This document shows positions 6,756 to 11,675 of a stretch of DNA of 11,675 nt, piece by piece. Made by a program: the position numbers and the translations under genes. How positions within the stretch are numbered: the first letter of the stretch is position 1; each line of letters begins with the position of its first letter. Location of the stretch: the NCBI GenBank assembly GCA_017429205.1, contig JAFRPH010000015.1, positions 1 to 11,675 on the forward strand, in the 5' to 3' direction. The notes under the pieces were generated by a model that searched no databases, was not told the origin of the DNA, and saw nothing but the letters and a program-made list of their open reading frames with translations. The stretch is from Bacteroidales bacterium. Lineage in GTDB: Bacteria; Bacteroidota; Bacteroidia; Bacteroidales; UBA932.

Positions 6756-8915
6756 ATGAGAAAGAAACTCTACAAGATTCTTGCCGCCCTCGGACTGACA
6801 GAGAAGTTCGAGAGCCGCACCCTCTCTGCCGACGAATTCCACAAGGTGGCGGCAGAGTATCTGAGGATCTATGGCACACCCATAGAGACTGCCCTCGCCA
6901 ACATCGAAGGCGAGGAGGAAGGCGGGGAAGCCGGAACTGCCGGACAATCCGGACAATCCGGAGAAGCCGGAATAGCCGGAACAGCCGGAACATCCGGAAC
7001 ATCCGGAGAAGCCGGAATATCCGGAACATCCGGGATATCCGGAACATCCGGGATATCCGGGACAGCCGAGCCAGCGCAAGCCGCTACGCCTGCACCAGCC
7101 ACCCCCGACACCCTCTCACGCATCTATGCCGCCGTGCAGCGCATAGACCCCACCGCCCCCGTGGCGAATGGCGGCCCTGCCCCCTCGGCGCAAGAGATCA
7201 TCGCAGCCATCGACCGTGTGGGCGAGCGTTTCATGAGAATGGCGCAGCAGCCCGTGCCTGAGGGTAGCCAGGAAAATCCCGGAAATCCCGGAATAGCCGG
7301 AATAGCCGGGCAGCCCGGCAGCCCCCGCCTCTCCCATGGCACATACCTCTTCGGCATCCCCCATGAGATCTTCTCCATGGAGCATCGCTGGAACCGCATT
7401 GCCGCCAACCCCCGTGCCGCCCGTTCCATGGCCGACCCCTCCGACGACGAGGTGCGCTCGTTCTACCGCTCCGTGCATTCGTATAGCCGCTCGCTGCAAC
7501 AGCGTTATGCCTACTTGCAGCAGAACGCCATGCTCAACGCCGACCTGTTGGCGGCTGGCGAGTTCTCCAACGACTATGACGGCGTGACCAACGCGGGGCT
7601 GGGCAACCAGTATGTCATCCGCCGCCAGGATGCCTTGATCGCCCGCGTGCTGAAGAAACGCCAGTTGACGCAATGGTTCCCCGTGCGCTATGGCGTGCAA
7701 GACCGCGACCTGCTCTTCAACGCCTACTTCGGCGAACTGTCTCAAGCCTACCAGAAGGGCGAGATCTACAAGGGCGACCTGAAGATCGAGAACGAGATGG
7801 GCTACGTAGACGACGCGATGATCAAGATGCAGTTCGGCCCGATGAAGGAGCTGGAGCGCATGTACATCGCCTATCTCAACCGCGACGGCTCCGACCCGAT
7901 GAAGTGGTCGATGATCGAGTATTGCATCCTCAATGAGCTGGAGACGGCACAGGTGGAGCAGAACAAGCGCCGCATACGCGGCATCTACGTCAAGCCCGAG
8001 GCGGGCGTCGCCGGCTCGTACCTCAATGCGGGCACGGGACTCGTCTACACCCTGCTGCGCTACATCCACGAGTACAGCATCAAGCCCCACGACGACGAGG
8101 ACTACCGCTCGTACACCTCCGCCACGATGCTGGAGGCGGTGCAGGCCTTCGTCGCCGATGTCACCACCTCCCTGTCAGAGGACATGGACCTCTCGCAGCA
8201 CGTGCTCTACCTCAATGAGCGGCACAAGCCGTGGTGGATCAAGAACATCCGCGACACGTACCACCTCGACCAGGACTTCACCGGCCCCGACTCGCTCGCC
8301 AACCGCGTGCCAGACACCGACATCCGCATCATTTGGCTGCCCTACCTCGGCTCGCTGCCCCTGATGCTCCTCGACGTGCCGGGCAACTTGCAGTTCATCG
8401 AGTACATCCCCGGCGAGATGCTCGCCGTGAAGATGGAGGAGCAGATGGAGATGGTACGCGCTTGGAGCACGTGGAAGGAAGGCTGCGGAGCGGCATTCAC
8501 CGGCCGCAAGTTCGCCACGAAGGCCGCCATGGACGCCAACGCCTACGAGTGGCAGCAGATCTTCATCAACCTCCCCGCCTACACCGTGGAGGCAGACAAG
8601 ACCACCATCGACGGCGCAAACGGCTTCTGGCAGCTCACCCCGAGCAACACCGCCGCGAAAGCCCTGACCGACATCACCAACGCCAAGGAGGGCGTAGCCT
8701 ACTGCATCGAGTGCGCCGGCACCACCAACGCCACCACCATCGCCAAGAGCGGCAAGTTCGCCAACCTGACGGCAGCCTACACGCCGACCGCCGTGGGCGA
8801 CTACATCATGGTGATCCTCGGCAGCGACGGCAAGTTCCGCGAGCTGGAGCGCCGCGTGGGAGGCACCCGCACCATCAACCAGGCCACCCAGCCCAACACC
8901 ATAGGCGGGAGATGA
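6756..8915 (+). CDS. probable major capsid protein with collagen-like N-terminal insert
   Basis: A 719-residue protein directly downstream of the head protease, the usual place of the major capsid (or scaffold-capsid) gene. Residues 1-55 are a short helical domain (MRKKLYKILAALGL). Residues 57-104 are 16 Gly-X-Y triplets, and 176-190 hold five more. The body begins about residue 195 (TYLFGIPHEIFSMEHRWNRIA) and contains helices and strands such as FSNDYDGVTNAGLGNQYVIRR and WFPVRYGVQDRDLLFN. LPLMLLDVPGNLQFIEYIPG near residue 540 is typical of a capsid core. The last 120 residues (FWQLTPSNTAAKAL to VGDYIMVILG) look like a beta-rich decoration or insertion domain. The Gly-rich linker could mark a scaffold/protease-cleaved N-terminus, as in HK97-type capsids. 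The capsid call rests on position and overall character, not on a recognised motif. Confidence 0.55.
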   Translation: MRKKLYKILAALGLTEKFESRTLSADEFHKVAAEYLRIYGTPIETALANIEGEEEGGEAGTAGQSGQSGEAGIAGTAGTSGTSGEAGISGTSGISGTSGISGTAEPAQAATPAPATPDTLSRIYAAVQRIDPTAPVANGGPAPSAQEIIAAIDRVGERFMRMAQQPVPEGSQENPGNPGIAGIAGQPGSPRLSHGTYLFGIPHEIFSMEHRWNRIAANPRAARSMADPSDDEVRSFYRSVHSYSRSLQQRYAYLQQNAMLNADLLAAGEFSNDYDGVTNAGLGNQYVIRRQDALIARVLKKRQLTQWFPVRYGVQDRDLLFNAYFGELSQAYQKGEIYKGDLKIENEMGYVDDAMIKMQFGPMKELERMYIAYLNRDGSDPMKWSMIEYCILNELETAQVEQNKRRIRGIYVKPEAGVAGSYLNAGTGLVYTLLRYIHEYSIKPHDDEDYRSYTSATMLEAVQAFVADVTTSLSEDMDLSQHVLYLNERHKPWWIKNIRDTYHLDQDFTGPDSLANRVPDTDIRIIWLPYLGSLPLMLLDVPGNLQFIEYIPGEMLAVKMEEQMEMVRAWSTWKEGCGAAFTGRKFATKAAMDANAYEWQQIFINLPAYTVEADKTTIDGANGFWQLTPSNTAAKALTDITNAKEGVAYCIECAGTTNATTIAKSGKFANLTAAYTPTAVGDYIMVILGSDGKFRELERRVGGTRTINQATQPNTIGGR
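6924..7067 (+). repeat. in-frame 9-bp repeat encoding 16 Gly-X-Ala/Ser/triplets
   Basis: Sixteen consecutive 9-bp units of the form GGANNNKCC (GGAACATCC, GGAATATCC, GGAATAGCC and others) encode GEA-GTA-GQS...GIS-GTA. Joined units create many TCCGGA and GCCGGA palindromes. The register is kept exactly over 144 bp. Confidence 0.9.
7272..7325 (+). repeat. second in-frame 9-bp repeat in the capsid gene
   Basis: Six units, GAAAATCCC, GGAAATCCC, GGAATAGCC (twice), GGGCAGCCC and GGCAGCCCC, encode ENP-GNP-GIA-GIA-GQP-GSP. This is the same 9-mer type as at 6924-7067 and 3778-3840, here with Pro in the third position. Confidence 0.85.
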
Positions 8916-8920
8916 AACCA

Positions 8921-8990
8921 TAGGATAGCCTAGGAAAGCCTAGGATAGCCTAGGATAGCCTAGGATAGCCTAGGAAAGCCTAGGCAATCC
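8921..8990 (+). repeat. 10-bp tandem repeat TAGGATAGCC, seven units
   Basis: Seven exact-register 10-bp units (TAGGATAGCC or TAGGAAAGCC, the last TAGGCAATCC) start 5 bp after the capsid stop codon. The tract then decays (TAAGAAACAT and similar) up to the start codon at 9026. Every junction creates CCTAGG. ACCATAGG occurs at the end of the capsid gene, before the array and just before the next ATG. Confidence 0.9.
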
Positions 8991-9025
8991 TAAGAAACAT
9001 AGAAACACCTAAAAACCATAGGAAA

Positions 9026-9706
9026 ATGAAAAAGAAAAACCTCAAGCCCATGCTTTGCATGGCGGCAGCACTGGCCGTATTCGGCATCCTGCAACTCGTG
9101 TTCGGGGCAGACAGCTCCATGACCCTCGCCTCCACAGGCCTCTCACTCGCCTCCCTCGTACCCATCGGCACCATCGGCAACATCGACGACGTGACAGACC
9201 GCGACACCCACGGCTCCGCCATCTCGTACATCGTCTACCTGTACCACACGTCGGTCATCGACCGCACACAGGCCTTCCCGCAGCCCGACGAGAACCGCGA
9301 GGTGGACACCATCCCCCTTGTCTCCGGCAAGGGTCCCATCTACTTCGAGGCGCATGACATCCCCACATTGGTCAGCACCACGGAGAAGGGCGACATCACC
9401 ACCACGGGCGAGAACAACTTCGTCATCATCATGGGCGGCGACCGCGACCAGATCAAGACGTTCATCGAGAACTACTCCGGCGGCAAGTTCGTCATCGTAT
9501 ACAAGCACATCAAGGAGACACAGTGGCACATCCTCGGCGAGCTGGAACGCCCGATGATCCTCGCCAACACCGAGACCAAGGACGACAAGGACGGACGATA
9601 CACCACGTTCACCTTCAAGCGCAACAGCGTAGACCTGCCACTGCTCTACACGGGCGACCCCACGGGAACAGCCGCCGCCTCCGTGCAGCAAGAAGAAGGG
9701 GATTAA
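9026..9706 (+). CDS. probable virion structural protein with N-terminal hydrophobic segment
   Basis: A 226-residue protein starting MKKKNLKPMLCMAAALAVFGILQLVFGA. The basic N-terminus plus a hydrophobic stretch (about 9-28) looks like a membrane anchor or signal sequence; no lipobox is visible. The rest is a soluble, beta-rich, Thr/Asp-rich domain (GPIYFEAHDIPTLVSTTEKG, NNFVIIMGGDRDQIKTFIENY, KFVIVYKHIKETQWHILGELE, YTTFTFKRNSVDLPLLYTGD). The last part resembles compact phage head or tail proteins. It follows the capsid gene after 110 bp of repeats and has no promoter of its own that I can see, so it is probably part of the late head operon. ATG 9026 has AGGAAA close by. Minor capsid, head-tail connector or tail-tube protein are all possible. 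No family was recognised. Confidence 0.55.
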   Translation: MKKKNLKPMLCMAAALAVFGILQLVFGADSSMTLASTGLSLASLVPIGTIGNIDDVTDRDTHGSAISYIVYLYHTSVIDRTQAFPQPDENREVDTIPLVSGKGPIYFEAHDIPTLVSTTEKGDITTTGENNFVIIMGGDRDQIKTFIENYSGGKFVIVYKHIKETQWHILGELERPMILANTETKDDKDGRYTTFTFKRNSVDLPLLYTGDPTGTAAASVQQEEGD

Positions 9707-9762
9707 CGTCCTGCCACGGAATCCCGACCAAAGACATACGTAAGCCCTTCAACTCTCCGCCC

Positions 9763-9807
9763 GCGCCCCCGCAGCCAAACCCTCTACCCCATAGGCAGCG
9801 GGGGCGC
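9763..9807 (+). other. GC-rich stem-loop between the virion-protein gene and the next gene
   Basis: GCGCCCCCGC (9763-9772) pairs perfectly over 10 bp with GCGGGGGCGC (9798-9807) around a 25-base loop. It lies 57 bp after the stop codon and 35 bp before the next ATG. There is no T-tract, so it may be a processing or attenuation hairpin rather than a terminator. Confidence 0.5.
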
Positions 9808-9841
9808 ATCATATACCTACAACCCAAACGGACAGCCCGCC

Positions 9842-10615
9842 ATGCTACACGACTTCAGGATGCTGCGCTCGCCAAGGCAAGCCAGCCGCGACCTCGCCCT
9901 GCTCGACCGCCTCGCGCCCACACACCCCCGCCTCGGCACCTATCGCCGCAACCCCCGCCGACACGCCGACGACATCCTCCATGCCCTGCTGCAAGTGGCG
10001 GGGAGGGAGGAGATAGAGAGGTGGAGAGAGGATGGGAGCAATGGGCAGGATGGGCAGGATGGGCAGCCGCGCCCATCAAGCCCATCATCCCCCCTCCAAA
10101 AAGAGCAGGAATACCCCCACATCCCCTGGCGCGACCTCGCCAACCCCGACGTGCAGACCGCCACCATATTATATAACGACCGCGTCAACTCATACCGCGA
10201 GATGCAAGCCATCGAGGACCGCATAGACCAGGCACCCACGCCACAAGACATCGCAGCCCTCGCCGAGATGCGCATCCGCAACCTACAGGCCTTCGACGAG
10301 CTGGAGGCTCTCGACAGCGGCAAGCCCCTGCCCTGCCGACACCCCCTGCTCGCCCACCGCTCGCTCAGGGCGCAATTAGAGGCATTGCTCAAGGCAGACC
10401 CCGCCGAGTTCCTGCGCCGCCACCGCAACGCCCTCGACAACATCCGCCGCTACCGCCGCTACGTGAAAGACCCCAAGCGCAAGAGCCGACGCAAGCAAGA
10501 CCAGGCACTATTGGAGAAACACAAGGAGAACGCCGCCATCTTCCAGGAATTGCTCAAGGAAAGGAAAGCGGGCGGGAATGCCATGAATGCACAGGATGCG
10601 GAGGGAATGCCATGA
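9842..10615 (+). CDS. hypothetical basic helical protein with repeat-derived linker
   Basis: A 257-residue, Arg/Lys-rich, mainly helical protein. Residues 1-60 (MLHDFRMLRSPRQASRDLALL) form an N-terminal helical part. Residues about 62-92 are a low-complexity linker (GSNGQDGQDGQPRPSSPSSP) encoded by 9-bp repeats. Residues about 95-240 are long helices with coiled-coil character (NSYREMQAIEDRIDQ, ALAEMRIRNLQAFDELEAL, FLRRHRNALDNIRRYRRYV, then RKSRRKQDQALLEKHKENAA). The strongly basic C-terminal third suggests contact with nucleic acid. The last residues come from a 29-bp tandem duplication. It is on the same strand as the head genes, 135 bp downstream. It could be a packaging, connector or scaffold-type protein, but nothing identifies it. 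Confidence 0.6.
   Translation: MLHDFRMLRSPRQASRDLALLDRLAPTHPRLGTYRRNPRRHADDILHALLQVAGREEIERWREDGSNGQDGQDGQPRPSSPSSPLQKEQEYPHIPWRDLANPDVQTATILYNDRVNSYREMQAIEDRIDQAPTPQDIAALAEMRIRNLQAFDELEALDSGKPLPCRHPLLAHRSLRAQLEALLKADPAEFLRRHRNALDNIRRYRRYVKDPKRKSRRKQDQALLEKHKENAAIFQELLKERKAGGNAMNAQDAEGMP
10032..10088 (+). repeat. 9-bp repeats ATGGGCAGG and GCCCATCAW inside the gene
   Basis: ATGGGAGCA, ATGGGCAGG (twice) and ATGGGCAGC occupy 10032-10067. GCCCATCAA and GCCCATCAT follow at 10071-10088 as their inverted counterpart, so the linker can fold back. It encodes the Gly-Gln-Asp and Ser-Ser-Pro linker of the protein. Confidence 0.75.
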
Positions 10616-10635
10616 ATGCACAGAATGCGGAGGGG
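10574..10635 (+). repeat. 29-bp tandem duplication across the stop codon
   Basis: GGGAATGCCATGAATGCACA begins at 10574 and again at 10603, with one base change in the rest of the unit (GGATGCGGA against GAATGCGGA). A third partial copy starts about 10632. The second copy carries the TGA of the 9842 gene, so the duplication set or extended its C-terminus. Confidence 0.75.
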
Positions 10636-10743
10636 ATGCCGATAGGCATCAGATAAAGGTAGCCAGCCATACAGCCGTGCCGATAGGTACGGCTGTATGG
10701 CTGGAAAGAGGCAATCTGAAGGAAAGGATGCCGATAGGTATCC
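10635..10743. repeat. cluster of three GCC-GATA-GG hairpins, one with a perfect 16-bp stem
   Basis: GATGCC-GATA-GGCATC (10635-10650) and GGATGCC-GATA-GGTATCC (10726-10743) flank a central hairpin in which 10663-10678 pairs perfectly over 16 bp with 10689-10704. The central loop is GCCGATAGGT. CAGAT (10650-10654) and ATCTG (10714-10718) extend the symmetry about the same centre. The cluster lies directly after the 9842 gene and could stop or stabilise converging transcripts. Confidence 0.75.
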
Positions 10744-10749
10744 GACAAA

Positions 10750-11257
10750 CGGGGCATTGTCGCCTACCCAAGGGCAGGCTTTCCCTCCGACACGCAACAA
10801 CCAGCCATTTCGCAGCCCCCAAGGGGGCAGCTGCATGGCTGGCTACCCCTATCCAATGCCTAACGGCATTCCCGCCACCGCACACACGGGGATGTCACGG
10901 CTACCCTATCCAATGCCTGACGGCATTCCCGCCACGGCACACGGGGGGATGTCACGGCTACCCTATCCAATGCCTAACGGCATTCCCGCCACCGCACACG
11001 GGGGATGTCACGGCTACCCTATCCAATGCCTAACGGCATTCCCGCCACGGCACACGGGGCATTGTCGCCTACCCAAGGGCAGGCTTTCCCTCCGACACGC
11101 AACAACCAGCCATTTCGCTGCCCCCAAGGGGGCAGCTGCATGGCTGGCTACCCTATCCAATGCCTAACGGCATTCCCGCCACCGCACACGGGGGATGTCA
11201 CGGCTACCCTATCCAATGCCTGACGGCATTCCCGCCACGGCACACGGGGGATGTCAC
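10750..11257. repeat. nested repeat array: 56-bp units (six) with two 91-bp units
   Basis: The order is B-A-A'-A-A'-B-A-A'. B occupies 10750-10840 and 11055-11145 (one mismatch). A-type units start at 10841, 10899, 10956, 11012, 11146 and 11202 and are 56-58 bp long; the fourth is cut short by the second B unit. A and A' alternate as CCACCG and CCACGG. Each A unit contains the hairpin AATGCC-TRAC-GGCATT, and each B unit contains CCCCCAAGGGGG. The 56-bp period is not a multiple of three, so the stop-free frames across it are not evidence of a protein. The array runs up to and just into the 3' end of the DUF4248 gene. Confidence 0.9.
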
Positions 11258-11466
11258 GGCTCGCCTATCGCCTCGACGATCGCCGCCACCATCGACGGCG
11301 TGAAGCTGCGCTCCCTGCCCGTGTAGCCCATCTGCCGCAGCCTCGGCATGAGCCCGGGCGACAGTTGCAGCCATCGCCGGAACTTTTTCCATGCCGACTC
11401 CGCCGCAATGTCTGGGCAGTACATCTGCGCCAGTTCCGTCCGCCCGTAGCTCCTTACCTTGAACAT
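11254..11466 (-). CDS. DUF4248 domain protein
   Basis: A 70-residue protein that covers the whole DUF4248 family: MFKVRSYGRTELAQMYCPDI at the start, SAWKKFRRWLQLSPGL in the middle and SFTPSMVAAIVEAIGEP at the end. The family is small, restricted to Bacteroidota, and usually encoded near HU-like proteins, primases and amidases of mobile elements. Its function is not established; the SAWKK/FTP helices suggest a winged or helix-turn-helix-like DNA-binding fold (inference). I chose the ATG at 11466 rather than an in-frame one at 11511 because family members begin at the FKVRSYG motif and the promoter -7 element at 11499-11506 lies between the two. The stop codon overlaps the last base pairs of the repeat array. 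It diverges from the HU-like gene at 11638. Confidence 0.85.
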   Translation of the reverse strand: MFKVRSYGRTELAQMYCPDIAAESAWKKFRRWLQLSPGLMPRLRQMGYTGRERSFTPSMVAAIVEAIGEP

Positions 11467-11498
11467 GAAAGATGAAAGACTAAAAATGAAAGACGGCG

Positions 11499-11529
11499 CA
11501 AAGGTAAACAATCCATATCAAGACACAAA
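11499..11529 (-). promoter_or_regulatory. consensus Bacteroides promoter for the DUF4248 gene
   Basis: Read on the minus strand: TTTG at 11529-11526, a 19-bp spacer, and TACCTTTG at 11506-11499. Both boxes are perfect. Transcription should start near 11492, about where the 21-bp leader repeat begins. Confidence 0.75.
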
Positions 11530-11584
11530 AGACAGGAACCAACCATAACCCGACACAACCGACTCTTGCCCCTCGATGGATGTG

Positions 11585-11592
11585 TATCTTTG
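11585..11592 (+). promoter_or_regulatory. Bacteroides-type -7 element (TATCTTTG) for the HU-like gene
   Basis: A match to TAnnTTTG 45 bp before the ATG at 11638. The nearest -33-like TTG (11566-11568) is 16 bp away, shorter than usual, so this promoter is probably weaker than its divergent partner. Confidence 0.6.
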
Positions 11593-11637
11593 CAACGTTT
11601 TATTTTCTTCATGTTTCATTTTTAATCTTTCATCATC

Positions 11638-11675
11638 ATGATTCGCTACAAACTTTTCCAAGACACGCGCGAGGG
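11638..11675 (+). CDS. HU-like DNA-binding protein, N-terminal fragment
   Basis: Only 12 codons are inside the window: MIRYKLFQDTRE. This matches the typical opening of Bacteroidales HU-like (HU domain) proteins, which begin MxxYKxxQ(D/N)xR and continue with a variable linker before the HU fold. The divergent DUF4248 neighbour is its usual partner in Bacteroidales mobile regions, which strengthens the call. HU-like proteins bind and bend DNA without strict sequence preference. No stop is reached before the window ends. The confidence is moderate because the fragment is short. Confidence 0.55.
   Translation, partial: MIRYKLFQDTRE

Larger units (their letters stand above)
11471..11634. repeat. 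21-bp inverted repeat forming the leaders of the two divergent genes
   Basis: The 21 bases at 11614-11634 (TTTCATTTTTAATCTTTCAT plus C) equal the reverse complement of 11471-11491 at 20 of 21 positions. The arms end 3 and 4 bases before the start codons at 11638 (plus) and 11466 (minus). Both genes therefore carry almost the same pyrimidine-rich 5' leader. Confidence 0.75.

Noticed and set aside
7116..8090. Minus-strand open frame of 324 codons across the capsid gene
   Set aside because: Same shadow effect; no promoter, no family resemblance, and the plus-strand frame has normal protein character.
10587..11223. Open frames of up to 156 codons through the repeat array
   Set aside because: The 56-bp unit lacks stops in all three plus-strand frames and is not a multiple of three, so the frames simply cycle through repeats; there is no plausible start context or promoter.
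10841..11257. CRISPR array
   Set aside because: The 56-bp units are contiguous, without unique spacers, and no cas gene is present.
10841..11257. Integron attC array
   Set aside because: GCCTAAC resembles an attC end, but no matching GTTRRRY partner, cassettes or integrase are seen.

Overview
The window looks like DNA from the Bacteroidota, most likely order Bacteroidales (Prevotella/Bacteroides-like). It carries several promoters of the Bacteroides type (TAnnTTTG at -7, in two cases with a TTTG at -33 exactly 19 bp upstream), genes with no clear Shine-Dalgarno sequence, a DUF4248 gene and the start of a Bacteroidales-type HU-like gene. Most of it reads as a prophage or phage-derived mobile element. 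No integrase, terminase, portal, tail-fibre or lysis gene, and no tRNA or rRNA, can be seen.

Layout. 3-248: 3' end of an unrecognised gene. 306-3320: large primase-helicase (degenerate CHC2-like N-terminus, Toprim domain, SF3/DUF5906-like ATPase) with its own promoter. 3415-3717: small coiled-coil protein. 3718-4722: about 1 kb without a gene but rich in structure: a 9-bp repeat tract, a strong intrinsic terminator, an array of ATCTGTAW octamers around an AT-rich stretch, a hairpin duplicated exactly 200 bp apart, and three copies of a 17-bp element next to a promoter. I read this as a candidate replication origin and control region. 4723-5274 and 5345-5692: two unrecognised phage-type genes. 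5745-6581: S49 (SppA/lambda protein C-like) head-maturation protease behind a promoter that predicts a leaderless mRNA. 6756-8915: probable major capsid protein with a collagen-like Gly-X-Y insert. 9026-9706: probable virion protein. 9842-10615: unknown basic helical protein. 10616-11257: about 640 bp of hairpins and a nested 56/91-bp repeat array. 11254-11466 (minus): DUF4248 protein. 11638-end: start of an HU-like protein, divergent from DUF4248, with near-identical 5' leaders.

How it fits together. The primase-helicase and the iteron-like region probably form a replication module; the protease and capsid gene form a head module; the DUF4248/HU pair is a typical accompaniment of Bacteroidales mobile elements.

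The most unusual property is the repeats. Nearly every spacer, and the variable linkers of two proteins, carries tandem repeats with a 9- or 10-bp period. The same GGAANATCC-type 9-mer occurs both between genes and, in frame, as Gly-X-Y triplets in the capsid protein. Function assignments beyond primase, protease and DUF4248 are tentative because no database search was possible.
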